Shown in pieces: positions 8,863 through 17,375 of a stretch of 64,000 bases of DNA. The stretch is from Lachnospiraceae bacterium. Lineage in GTDB: Bacteria; Bacillota; Clostridia; Lachnospirales; Lachnospiraceae. The notes below the pieces were generated by a model. The model was not told the DNA's origin. It did not search any database and saw only the letters and a list, made by a program, of their open reading frames with translations. The stretch's first letter is position 1. Every line of letters starts with the position of its first letter. Where the stretch lies: contig JALESO010000058.1 of NCBI GenBank assembly GCA_022781925.1, positions 1 through 64,000 of the forward strand, in the 5' to 3' direction. The position numbers were made by a program, and so were the translations under genes.

Positions 8863-9606
8863 ATGGAAGGTGAAGGCTCAATACTTGAAGTCACAGGCTT
8901 GGAAAAAAGCTATGGAAGAAACAAAGTTTTAAAAGGTGTGGACCTCACTGTCAGAAAAGGTGAAGTAATAGCCATTATCGGTCCTTCGGGCTGTGGAAAA
9001 AGCACGTTTATCCGATGCCTGAATCTTTTGGAAGAACCGGATTGTGGAAAAATTGTCTATAAAGGAACTGATTTAGTTTCTGCAGACAAAAAAACAAGAT
9101 CAGAGACCTTGAAAGATATAGGAATGGTGTTTCAGCAGTTTAATCTTTTTCCACACAAGACGGTAATGGACAATGTTACAATGGCTCCGCAGTTAGTCAG
9201 CAAAATGTCAAAGGAAGATGCGGAAGCGAAGGCAGAAAAGTATCTGAAACTGGTTGGAATGGATCATAAGAAAAATTCTTATCCGACGAATCTTTCCGGA
9301 GGACAGCAGCAGCGTGTTTCAATTGCAAGAACGCTCTGTATGGAACCGGAATTGATCCTGTTTGATGAACCGACTTCTGCGCTTGATCCGGAAATGGTTG
9401 GAGAAGTTCTGGATGTTATGAAAAAACTTGCAGAAGAAGGCATCACAATGATTGTTGTTACACATGAGATGGGATTTGCACGAAATGTGGCGAACAGGGT
9501 TGTATTTATTAATGATGGGGTGATTCAGGAAAATACGACGCCGCAGGAATTCTTTGAAAATCCGAAGAATGAACGTTTAAGAGAATTTTTAAGTAAAATG
9601 ATTTAA
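8863..9606 (+). CDS. Polar-amino-acid-type ABC transporter ATPase in the uronate operon
   Basis: ATP-binding subunit of 247 residues. Walker [10 protein letters not shown] at residues 40-48, then a Q-loop FQQFN, signature LSGGQQQRV, Walker [14 protein letters not shown] and H-loop VTHEMGFAR, all intact. It most resembles the GlnQ/HisP group that serves polar amino acid importers. Its partners are the binding lipoprotein at 12.9 kb and the permease at 13.8 kb, separated from it by two bicupins and two TIM-barrel genes. As the first gene after the operator-flanked promoter it should be induced with uxuAB, so the cargo is probably a uronate, an aldonate or an amino conjugate of one (inference). 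Confidence 0.9.
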   Translation: MEGEGSILEVTGLEKSYGRNKVLKGVDLTVRKGEVIAIIGPSGCGKSTFIRCLNLLEEPDCGKIVYKGTDLVSADKKTRSETLKDIGMVFQQFNLFPHKTVMDNVTMAPQLVSKMSKEDAEAKAEKYLKLVGMDHKKNSYPTNLSGGQQQRVSIARTLCMEPELILFDEPTSALDPEMVGEVLDVMKKLAEEGITMIVVTHEMGFARNVANRVVFINDGVIQENTTPQEFFENPKNERLREFLSKMI

Positions 9607-9622
9607 TATCAAGGAGGAAAAC

Positions 9623-10378
9623 ATGTCAATTGTAAAAATCGCAAAAAGAAAAGATGTAACATTTGAGTATGACGCAAATGGCTTTGCGCAGGAAGAAGTA
9701 CTCAAGGGGGAATGTGATCAGGCAAAATTTGTCCGCTGTTCTTTACAGCCTGGAAAATCTGTAAAACCGGAACTTTATTCCACGGTAGAGCATACGCAGG
9801 TTTTTCTGTTTCTTGAAGGAAAAGGGTATATTACAACTCCAAGAAAAGGATTTAACATCAAAAATGAGTTTGCTGTATTCGTTCCGGATTATGATACAGA
9901 GGAATTTGAAATCACATGTTCTGCAGATAGTAAGAAACCATTGGAATATATTCATATTGTCACAGAACTGAATGATTATGATAAACATTGCCTGTATGCA
10001 TCTAAAATGCGTCTTCCGAGATTCCGTACCATGGATATGGCATGGAATTATTATGAGGATTTCAAAGATGATAGTATTGAGAATAAAATGCTCTTAGAGC
10101 ATAGAAATCTGGGCCGTGTATCCTGCGGAGCAGTGCTTGGAAAAGGCCCATCGGTTGTAGGTCAGCATATCCATGATGCATTAATGCAGTGGTACATCAT
10201 CCTTCCGGGATCAAAGATGACATATACTGCCGGAGACGAATCTCATGTAATGGAAGGTGGAGATATCAGTTATACACCGACCGGATATTACCATGGCAGT
10301 GAAGTAAAAGAGGGTGATACCTTAGATTATGTGTGGTTTGAAATGGTTATGGAATGTTATCCGGGAGAGATTGAATAA
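9623..10378 (+). CDS. Bicupin protein, first of a tandem pair
   Basis: Protein of 251 residues with two cupin folds. The N-terminal cupin carries EHTQVFLFLEGKGYI (residues 56-70). The C-terminal one has a likely metal site His182, His184, Gln189 and His224 (in GQHIHDALMQWY and TPTGYYHGS). The HxH-Gln-His set recalls bicupins such as ureidoglycine aminohydrolase, but no ureide genes are near. The next gene is a close paralogue in the same frame order. Position among uronate genes suggests an isomerase or processing step on an oxidised sugar. The exact reaction is unknown. Confidence 0.8.
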   Translation: MSIVKIAKRKDVTFEYDANGFAQEEVLKGECDQAKFVRCSLQPGKSVKPELYSTVEHTQVFLFLEGKGYITTPRKGFNIKNEFAVFVPDYDTEEFEITCSADSKKPLEYIHIVTELNDYDKHCLYASKMRLPRFRTMDMAWNYYEDFKDDSIENKMLLEHRNLGRVSCGAVLGKGPSVVGQHIHDALMQWYIILPGSKMTYTAGDESHVMEGGDISYTPTGYYHGSEVKEGDTLDYVWFEMVMECYPGEIE

Positions 10379-10398
10379 AGGCTGAGGAGGAAGAAAAA

Positions 10399-11163
10399 AT
10401 GTCATTTGTAAAGGTATCAAGAAACGCAGATATTGTATATAACTATGATGAAAATGGTATCGCACATGTGCCGATTCTGGAAGGCGAGTGTAAGGACTGT
10501 GCATTAGAGAGAGTATCCATTCAACCGGGATGTGAATGGAGTCCGGATGTTTATAAGCTGGAAGAACACAATCAGGTATTTCTCTTTATGTCAGGTACCG
10601 GTTATGTTAAAACACCGCGAATGGTTTATAACATCACCGAAGTTGCAGTGTTCGTACCGGAATTTGATAAAGAAAAGTTTGTGATTCGTTGTGCGGCAGA
10701 CAGCAAAGAGCCTTTAAATATTTTACATGCAGTTTCTGAAATTGCCGAGTATGATCTTCAGTGCCTCAAGCACGCAAGAATGAGTCTTCCGCGTTTCCGT
10801 GGACTATCAGAGGCATGGTTATACAAAGAGTTTAATACTGCAGAAAATGTGCAGCAGCTGACACTGTTGGAGCATCGTAATCTGGGTCGTTTGTCTATGG
10901 GTGGAACCATTGACCAGGGTCCTACAAAAGTAGGAACACATATTCATAATGAACTGGAACAGTGGTACATTGTTCTTCCGGGCTCTGAGTTTACTTATTA
11001 TGCAGAGCATGACGGAGAAAAAGAAGAGATTCATGTTACAGCCGGTGATATTACATTTACGCCGCATTCCTCACATCATGGAAGCTGGTGTGAAGAAGGA
11101 GAAGCATACAAATATATCTGGTTCGAATTATGTACGGATGGATATCCGGGAGATCTGGCATAG
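10399..11163 (+). CDS. Bicupin protein, second of a tandem pair
   Basis: Paralogue (254 residues) of the gene immediately upstream; shared blocks include EHxQVFLF, LEHRNLGR, GTHIHNELEQWY against GQHIHDALMQWY, and the final WFE and YPG motifs. Likely metal ligands are His181, His183, Gln188 and one of the His at 226-227. Both copies keep a complete site, so the pair may form a heteromer or act on two substrates. Translation is tightly linked to the next gene, whose ATG starts directly after this stop codon. Function is not established. Confidence 0.8.
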   Translation: MSFVKVSRNADIVYNYDENGIAHVPILEGECKDCALERVSIQPGCEWSPDVYKLEEHNQVFLFMSGTGYVKTPRMVYNITEVAVFVPEFDKEKFVIRCAADSKEPLNILHAVSEIAEYDLQCLKHARMSLPRFRGLSEAWLYKEFNTAENVQQLTLLEHRNLGRLSMGGTIDQGPTKVGTHIHNELEQWYIVLPGSEFTYYAEHDGEKEEIHVTAGDITFTPHSSHHGSWCEEGEAYKYIWFELCTDGYPGDLA

Positions 11164-12030
11164 ATGAATGATAGTCATATGAGATTTCTGGAATCTAACA
11201 GTCAGTATATCCGATATTCCATGACGGATTTTTTGAAAGTACAAAAGGAATTGGAAAGCCATCATATTGACCTGGTTTTGCAGAGCCCGCATATTTATGT
11301 GGATTGCGAGGAGTATGGTCAGATTCGGAAATATCAGAAGGATTTCGAACGGTATCAGATTTGTGTGGATTGTGTGACACCTTTGCCCTATCGTTATAGT
11401 ATAGGATTTCATCCCAACAGTCTGATCGGACAACGAAGTCGACAATATTATGCAAACTGTATTCGCGCAGCGCATCTTTGCGGTAGTCAGTATCTTTGTA
11501 TTACAGCAGCTAATGCGTGTTTTGATGAGCCAAAGCAGAAATTGATGGAATATTGTATAGAAAATCTGAATGATCTGGTGAAAGTAGCAGAGGAAGAAAA
11601 TGTTATTCTTTTACTGGGAACCGTGATGGGAATGGACAGTCCATGCAATGCATCCACACCGATTGTACTGACTGTAGACGAAGTAGCTGAGATCATTGAA
11701 CAGATTGGAAGTTCTTATCTGGCGGCTTATGCAGATACACAGGTTTTGAGTATCCGTGGAGAATCTCTGACAGACTGGTTTGACAGACTGGGAGAAAAAG
11801 TTCGGCTCGTCCGGTTTACAGACGGTAATTATAATGGATATCGAATCTGGGGAAAAGGTGTACTTCCTGCCGAAAAACTGGCAGAAGAGATATACCGGAC
11901 GGGATTTAATGGACTCATATCGTTTCAGATACCGGGAGAACGCTATTGTGAAAATCCAAAAGATGCACAGAAACAAAATCACTTCCGTGCATTAAGCGCA
12001 TGGAGGGAGGTAATGGATTGCCAACGATAA
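11164..12030 (+). CDS. TIM-barrel isomerase-like protein with a degenerate metal site
   Basis: Sugar phosphate isomerase/epimerase (AP endonuclease 2 fold) family member of 288 residues. Aligned with its neighbour at 12.0-12.9 kb, the four expected metal ligands Glu, Asp, His, Glu become Gly152, Asp191, Arg217 and Gln255, so three of four are replaced while surrounding motifs (ESLTDWF, FTDGN, ERYCENP) are kept. That argues for a non-catalytic or re-purposed subunit rather than random decay, since the frame is intact. It abuts the second bicupin with no gap. No clear ribosome site stands before the ATG, so it probably depends on coupling. Confidence 0.82.
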   Translation: MNDSHMRFLESNSQYIRYSMTDFLKVQKELESHHIDLVLQSPHIYVDCEEYGQIRKYQKDFERYQICVDCVTPLPYRYSIGFHPNSLIGQRSRQYYANCIRAAHLCGSQYLCITAANACFDEPKQKLMEYCIENLNDLVKVAEEENVILLLGTVMGMDSPCNASTPIVLTVDEVAEIIEQIGSSYLAAYADTQVLSIRGESLTDWFDRLGEKVRLVRFTDGNYNGYRIWGKGVLPAEKLAEEIYRTGFNGLISFQIPGERYCENPKDAQKQNHFRALSAWREVMDCQR

Positions 12031-12851
12031 AAAGAGAGCAGATTGTTTCGATGAATCAGCATTATCGGCGTTTTTCATTGGATTACTATCTGGAATGTCA
12101 GGAAAAGCTGGGCGTTGAAAACATTGAATTCTGGCTTGGTGCATCTCACTTTTACGTGGATTCGAAAGGATATGAAGCGATTCAGCCAGTCAGAAAAAAG
12201 TTACAGGATCATCATATAAAGGTGGTATCAGTTACTACTCCGAGTTGTGCTTATCAATATCAGTATGCATCACAGGAAAAAGAAATTCTGGAAGAAAGTT
12301 TTCGATATTTCTGTAATGGACTTCGGGTCGGTGCAGAGTTGGGAGCAGATCGTGCAGTTGTAAATTCCGGATGGGGATATTGGAACGAATCGGAAGACGA
12401 CAGATTTCGACGTTCCCAGGAAAATTTATATCGCATTGCAGAGTATGCTCAGACATTGGGAATTACCTGCATGATGGAATCCATGCGAAATGATGAAACA
12501 AATATTGTGTATGATATTCACAGTGCAAAGCGAATGTTTGATGCAGTCAACCATCCGAATTTAAAGGTTATGGTAGATAATATTGCAACCGGTAATGCAG
12601 GAGAGACATTGGAAGATTGGTTTGAAACGTTCGGAACGGATCTGGTACATATGCATTTCCTGGACGGAGATCCATATCTTCACAATGTGTGGGGAGATGG
12701 CAATACATCCTTGGAGCAGCAACTGGAAACAATCAACAGATATCATTTTGACGGATATCTGGTTCAGGAAATAGCAGACGAAAAATATTTTTGCAATCCA
12801 TACTATGCAGATGTAAAAAATATGCGTATACTGGAAAAATTTATGGGGTAA
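12018..12851 (+). CDS. TIM-barrel sugar isomerase/epimerase
   Basis: Sugar phosphate isomerase/epimerase family (TIM barrel), 277 residues from a TTG start. The TTG is chosen because GGGAGG stands 8 bases before it; an in-frame ATG at 12000 overlaps that site. Metal ligands appear complete: Glu154 (MMESM), Asp187 (VMVDNI), His213 (MHFLDGD) and Glu251 (QEIADE). It overlaps the preceding degenerate paralogue by 13 bases. Enzymes of this fold isomerise or epimerise keto-sugars. In this setting a uronate-, aldonate- or 3-keto-sugar-like substrate is likely, but it cannot be named. Confidence 0.83.
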   Translation: MPTIKREQIVSMNQHYRRFSLDYYLECQEKLGVENIEFWLGASHFYVDSKGYEAIQPVRKKLQDHHIKVVSVTTPSCAYQYQYASQEKEILEESFRYFCNGLRVGAELGADRAVVNSGWGYWNESEDDRFRRSQENLYRIAEYAQTLGITCMMESMRNDETNIVYDIHSAKRMFDAVNHPNLKVMVDNIATGNAGETLEDWFETFGTDLVHMHFLDGDPYLHNVWGDGNTSLEQQLETINRYHFDGYLVQEIADEKYFCNPYYADVKNMRILEKFMG

Positions 12852-12875
12852 ATTTTCTGAGAAAGGAAAAGAAAA

Positions 12876-13775
12876 ATGAAAAAGAGATTATTAGCAACTG
12901 TATTGGCGGTAGCAATGATGGGAACTTTGGCAGCATGTGGTAATGGTACGAAAACGGATTCTGCGGGAAATGATGCAAACAGCAGTAAAACAGAACAGGT
13001 AAGCAGTGAGGCCGAACAGAGCGGAACCGATGATTCGCTGCAGCGTGTGTTGAATGCAGGTGTGCTTTCTGTAGGTGCAGAAGGAAACTGGGAACCATAT
13101 GTGTATAATCAGGACGGAACAGGCGAATTAGACGGATTTGAAGTTCAGATGGCAGCAGAGATTGCAAAGCGTCTTGGTGTTAAAGTAGATGAAGCAGATA
13201 ATATTGTCGGAGATTCTTTCGATGGTGTTATTGCCGGATTGGATGCCGAACGTTATGACGTTGTTATCTGTGGTGTATGCCCTACACCGGAGCGAAAGGA
13301 AAAATATAACATGTCAGATCCGTATGGAGAGCAGCTGATCGCACTGGTTGTAAAAGGGGACAATGACACAATTAAAGGTTTTGATGATTTGAAGGGAAAA
13401 ACATCTGCAAACTCACTTTCCTCCAGCAGTGGAAATATCGCACGTTCTTATGGTGCGGAACTTACAGAGGCTTCTCTTGAGCAGGGAATGTTATTGATCC
13501 AGCAGGGAAGAGCAGATTGTACCATTAATGATGCAGCATCCATCAATGCTTATATGAAAGCAAATCCGGATGCAGATGTTAAAATTGCAGCATATTATGA
13601 ACCGGAGAATGAGTATGAAATCCAGTCTTCCGTAATGTGCAGAAAAGAAGACAAAGCTTTATGTGATGCAATCAATAAAGCAATTCATGAAATTATTTCT
13701 GATGGAACAGCGAAAAAACTGGCAGAACAATATTTTGGTGAAGATTTTGCAAGTAATGTGTCACTTTACAAATAA
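12876..13775 (+). CDS. ABC transporter substrate-binding lipoprotein
   Basis: Exported binding protein of 299 residues, SBP family 3 (polar amino acid type). A type II signal peptide ends in the lipobox LAAC with Cys21. A low-complexity Ser/Thr/Glu linker runs to about residue 52, then the binding domain starts (LSVGAEGNWEPYVY). The family usually binds amino acids or opines, yet here it sits inside a uronate operon with uxuA and uxuB. A strong hairpin in the following intergenic region may raise its output relative to the permease. The ligand is unknown; an acidic sugar is an inference from context. Confidence 0.88.
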   Translation: MKKRLLATVLAVAMMGTLAACGNGTKTDSAGNDANSSKTEQVSSEAEQSGTDDSLQRVLNAGVLSVGAEGNWEPYVYNQDGTGELDGFEVQMAAEIAKRLGVKVDEADNIVGDSFDGVIAGLDAERYDVVICGVCPTPERKEKYNMSDPYGEQLIALVVKGDNDTIKGFDDLKGKTSANSLSSSSGNIARSYGAELTEASLEQGMLLIQQGRADCTINDAASINAYMKANPDADVKIAAYYEPENEYEIQSSVMCRKEDKALCDAINKAIHEIISDGTAKKLAEQYFGEDFASNVSLYK

Positions 13776-13784
13776 GATGAAAAC

Positions 13785-13831
13785 TATTTCTGAATTTGCC
13801 AGGCTATTTTAGCCTGGCAGACTCAGAAATA
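13785..13831 (+). other. Intra-operon hairpin between binding protein and permease
   Basis: Outer stem TATTTCTGA (13785-13793) with TCAGAAATA (13823-13831), inner stem GCCAGGCT with AGCCTGGC around a short A/T loop. The permease ribosome site GGAGG starts two bases later and there is no T-run. Such hairpins after binding-protein genes commonly protect the upstream message, which fits the need for excess binding protein. Confidence 0.75.
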
Positions 13832-13845
13832 AGGAGGATTTTTAA

Positions 13846-14508
13846 ATGGTAAAATTATTTTTGGATTCATTTTGGCCCATGGTTCTGGCTGGTATTAAAT
13901 ATTCGATACCGATGATGCTTATCTCCTTTGCACTCGGTCTGGTAGTCGCTTTATTTGTTGCTCTTGGGCGCAATAGTAAAATAAAAATCATATCCGGTAT
14001 TTGCGCATTTTATGTATGGATTATTCGTGGAACACCACTTCTGGTGCAGTTATTCATTATCTTTTACGGTCTGCCAAGCGTTGGTATTGTATTTACTCCG
14101 TTTGTATCGGCAATTCTCGGATTAACAATCAGTCAGGGTGCATACAATTCAGAGGTTATCAGAGGTGCCATTGCAGGTATTCAGAAAGGACAGTATGAGG
14201 CACCGAAATCTCTTGGCATGACGAAGGGACAGACGCTGATTCATGTTATTTTACCGCAGGCAGCACTTACTGCTGTTCCTGCACTGGCAAATTCCTTTAT
14301 CAGCTTGCTGAAAGATACGTCTCTTTGCTCCATTCTGACTGTACAGGAGATTTTTATGGTTGCAAAACAGATTTCAGCAATTCAGTATCAGCCGCTTCTG
14401 CTTTACATAGAAGCTGCAATTGTATATTTGATCTTTAGTACAATCCTGACTTTCTTCCAGGGCAAGATTGAAAAACGTCTGGGAAGACATCTGGTACCGG
14501 AGAGCTAA
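13846..14508 (+). CDS. ABC transporter permease, polar-amino-acid type
   Basis: Inner-membrane permease of 220 residues, about five membrane segments, HisM/GlnP-like. The cytoplasmic coupling loop is visible in the stretch AIAGIQKGQYEAPKSLGM, with the conserved Glu-Ala-Pro and Gly. Only one permease gene is present, so a homodimer is expected. It is followed at 17 bases by uxuA, which ties the transporter to mannonate metabolism. Confidence 0.9.
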   Translation: MVKLFLDSFWPMVLAGIKYSIPMMLISFALGLVVALFVALGRNSKIKIISGICAFYVWIIRGTPLLVQLFIIFYGLPSVGIVFTPFVSAILGLTISQGAYNSEVIRGAIAGIQKGQYEAPKSLGMTKGQTLIHVILPQAALTAVPALANSFISLLKDTSLCSILTVQEIFMVAKQISAIQYQPLLLYIEAAIVYLIFSTILTFFQGKIEKRLGRHLVPES

Positions 14509-14525
14509 AAGGAGATTGGAATATT

Positions 14526-15599
14526 ATGGAAATGACATTACGATGGTACGGTGAAGGATATGATTCCGTAACATTAAATCAGATTCGTCAGATTCCTGGT
14601 GTGACGGGTGTGATCTCTACCTTATATGGGACACAGCCCGGTGAGGAATGGAAAGACGAAGAGATAAAAAAATTAAAATCCCAGGTGGAAACTGCAGGGC
14701 TTCATCTGTCCGGAATTGAAAGTGTAAATATTGCGGATGAGATCAAGACAGGAGATAGCACCAGAGATTTGTATATCGAACGCTATATCCGCACATTGGA
14801 AAAATTAGGTCAGAATGATATTCACATGGTCTGTTATAATTTTATGCCGGTATTTGACTGGACACGTTCCGATCTGGCAAAACCAAGACCGGACGGATCC
14901 AATGTTCTCGCATATGATCAGAAGCAGATCGATCAGATCGATCCGCAAAAAATGTTTGAATCAATGGATGCAAAATCAAATGGATTTATTATGCCGGGAT
15001 GGGAACCGGAGCGTCTGGAAAAAGTAAAAGAACTGTTTGAAAAATATGCGGAGATAGATGAAGAAACATTATTTGAAAATCTGGTGTATTTTTTAAATGC
15101 GATCATGCCGGTCTGTGATAAATATGATATTAATATGGCAATTCATCCGGATGATCCTGCCTGGCCGGTGTTTGGACTTCCGAGAATTGTGAGAAGCAAA
15201 GAACATATCATGCGCCTGCTGAATCGTGTAGATAATCCGCATAACGGACTGACATTTTGCACCGGTTCGTTTGGATCAAATCCAGATAATGATCTTGTTG
15301 ATATGATTTACGCAGCCAAGGGACGCATCCACTTTGCACATGTGAGAAATATTAAATATACAGGTGACAGGCAGTTTGAAGAGGCAGCACATCTGTCTTC
15401 TGATGGCTCACTGGATATGTATGCCATTATGAAAGCATTGTATGATACAGGATTTGACGGACCAATACGCCCGGATCACGGACGGATGATCTGGGATGAA
15501 AAAGCGATGCCGGGGTATGGCTTGTATGACCGTGCACTCGGTGCTGCTTATCTGAATGGTATCTGGGAGAGTCTCAATAAGGAGAGTCGTAACATATGA
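14526..15599 (+). CDS. uxuA: Mannonate dehydratase
   Basis: Mannonate dehydratase of 357 residues, a xylose-isomerase-like TIM barrel that removes water from D-mannonate to give 2-keto-3-deoxygluconate. Characteristic stretches are MTLRWYGEGYDSVTL at the N-terminus, CYNFMPVFDWTRSD, MAIHPDDP and a C-terminal RPDHGRMIWDE. It is shorter than the E. coli protein (about 394 residues), as usual in Bacillota. Its stop overlaps the uxuB start (ATGA). Product joins the kdgK-kdgA route encoded on the other strand. Confidence 0.94.
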   Translation: MEMTLRWYGEGYDSVTLNQIRQIPGVTGVISTLYGTQPGEEWKDEEIKKLKSQVETAGLHLSGIESVNIADEIKTGDSTRDLYIERYIRTLEKLGQNDIHMVCYNFMPVFDWTRSDLAKPRPDGSNVLAYDQKQIDQIDPQKMFESMDAKSNGFIMPGWEPERLEKVKELFEKYAEIDEETLFENLVYFLNAIMPVCDKYDINMAIHPDDPAWPVFGLPRIVRSKEHIMRLLNRVDNPHNGLTFCTGSFGSNPDNDLVDMIYAAKGRIHFAHVRNIKYTGDRQFEEAAHLSSDGSLDMYAIMKALYDTGFDGPIRPDHGRMIWDEKAMPGYGLYDRALGAAYLNGIWESLNKESRNI

Positions 15600-17185
15600 A
15601 GCTGGAAAAGAAAAGTTTAAGAGAAGCTGAAGAATGGAAAAAAGCAGGTTATGAACTGCCGGAATATGATCTGGACATCATACAGGCCAATACAAAGAAA
15701 AAACCAACCTGGATTCATTTTGGCGCAGGAAATATTTTCCGTGCATTTATGGCAGTTGCCCAGCAAAAATTGTTGAATGAGAAAATTTCTGACACAGGAA
15801 TTATTGTATGTGAAGGGTATGATTCAGAAATTATTGAAAAAGTGTACCGTAAATATGATAATCTGACTATTGCAGTTTCTATGAAACAGAATGGCAGTAT
15901 GGATAAAATGGTAGTAGGAAGTGTCGCAGAATCCTTACTTTTGAAACCGGAAACATCCGACTGGCTGCGATTAAAAGAAATATTTGAAAATCCCGCTTTA
16001 CAGATGGCAACGTTTACCATAACGGAAAAAGGTTACCAGATAAAAAATGCATCCGGTTATCTACCACAGATTAAGAAAGATATGCTGGCAGGCCCAGAGC
16101 ATGTAAAGAGTTATATGGGATGCCTTACAGCATTATGCTATATCCGGTATCTGACAGGAAAGCTTCCATTGGCATTGGTTAGTATGGATAATTTTTCACA
16201 TAATGGTGATCGACTGAAAAAGGCTGTTTTAACAATAGCGAAAGAATGGGAAAAAAATAATCTGACAGAAAAAGGTTTTTACAATTATCTTCAGGATGAG
16301 TCAAAAATCAGTTTTCCGTGGTCAATGATAGATAAAATTACACCACGTCCTGATTTTGAAATCAAAGAAATGCTGGAGCGTACCGGTTTGGAGAATATGG
16401 ATATCTATACAACATCAGCGAATACATATATCGCACCGTTTGTAAATGCAGAAGAAACAGAATATCTGGTTATTGAAGATAATTTTCCAAATGGAAGGCC
16501 AAAGCTGGAAGAAGCGGGTATTCTATTTGCAGATCGCCGGACAGTAGAATGCGTCGAACAGATGAAAGTTTGCACATGTTTAAATCCGCTTCATACAGGA
16601 CTCGCCATATTTGGATGTCTGTTATCTTATTCATCCATCAGTAAAGAAATGGAAGATCCGCTGTTGCGGGAACTGGCAATACAAATTGGACAGGAAGGGA
16701 TGCCGGTTGTTGTGAATCCGGTGATACTGGACCCAAAAGATTTTCTGCAGGAGGTCTTATGTGTCAGATTGCCTAATCCATATATTCCAGATACCCCTCA
16801 GCGGATCGCAACGGATACATCACAAAAAATGTCAATTCGATATGGAGAAACAATCAAAGCATATCAGAAAGCAGGTAGAAGCCTGAAACAGTTGCATGCA
16901 ATCCCATTGGTAATAGCAGGATGGATCCGATATCTTACCGGAGTGGATGATTCTGGAAATGTGATGAAACTCAGCCCGGATCCACGTATAGAAGAGTTAC
17001 GTGAGAAAATATCTGATATTGCGGATAATCCGGAAAAAGCAGCAAGACTCATTATGTCAGATGTATCTGTTTTCGGACAGGATCTTTCAAGAACAGAATT
17101 GTTTGTAACAGTAACTTGTTATTTGAAAGAAATGCTTGCAGGACCGCAGGCAGTACGAAAAACCTTGGAAAAATATCTCAGATAA
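15596..17185 (+). CDS. uxuB: Fructuronate reductase (mannitol dehydrogenase family)
   Basis: NAD-dependent reductase of 529 residues that should convert D-fructuronate to D-mannonate. Rossmann motif WIHFGAGNIFRAF (about residues 39-51), central NFSHNGDRL and the mannitol-dehydrogenase C-terminal domain. It is longer than E. coli UxuB (486 residues), as in many Bacillota homologues, and only distantly like UxaB at 2.9-4.4 kb. It overlaps uxuA by four bases. It ends the operon; a GC-rich hairpin follows at 17266. Confidence 0.9.
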   Translation: MKLEKKSLREAEEWKKAGYELPEYDLDIIQANTKKKPTWIHFGAGNIFRAFMAVAQQKLLNEKISDTGIIVCEGYDSEIIEKVYRKYDNLTIAVSMKQNGSMDKMVVGSVAESLLLKPETSDWLRLKEIFENPALQMATFTITEKGYQIKNASGYLPQIKKDMLAGPEHVKSYMGCLTALCYIRYLTGKLPLALVSMDNFSHNGDRLKKAVLTIAKEWEKNNLTEKGFYNYLQDESKISFPWSMIDKITPRPDFEIKEMLERTGLENMDIYTTSANTYIAPFVNAEETEYLVIEDNFPNGRPKLEEAGILFADRRTVECVEQMKVCTCLNPLHTGLAIFGCLLSYSSISKEMEDPLLRELAIQIGQEGMPVVVNPVILDPKDFLQEVLCVRLPNPYIPDTPQRIATDTSQKMSIRYGETIKAYQKAGRSLKQLHAIPLVIAGWIRYLTGVDDSGNVMKLSPDPRIEELREKISDIADNPEKAARLIMSDVSVFGQDLSRTELFVTVTCYLKEMLAGPQAVRKTLEKYLR

Positions 17186-17265
17186 TAAGGTTATATTTTC
17201 GAGTAATATATGCTATAATGCGATAGGAAAAATGATATGATTTGTATCCGCTAGATGCGAAAAAT

Positions 17266-17291
17266 GCCCCCAGAGTTGCAGCCCTGGGGGC
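17266..17291 (+). terminator. Hairpin ending the uxuAB operon
   Basis: GCCCCCAG pairs with CTGGGGGC around a 10-base loop, with A-rich sequence before and a T-rich tail (TTCATT) after. A TGCTATAAT element at 17211-17219 upstream could instead make this the end of a very short independent transcript. Confidence 0.65.
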
Positions 17292-17340
17292 GTTCATTCG
17301 TCTGAAAAAGGTAGATGATACAGGAAGCGCAAACTTTACA

Positions 17341-17369
17341 TTGACATTTCCAAATGCAACTTTTATAAT
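17341..17369 (+). promoter_or_regulatory. Promoter of tyrS
   Basis: TTGACA (17341-17346), 17-base spacer, TATAAT (17364-17369): a consensus sigma-A promoter. It begins the T-box leader. Confidence 0.9.
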
Positions 17370-17375
17370 AATGAG

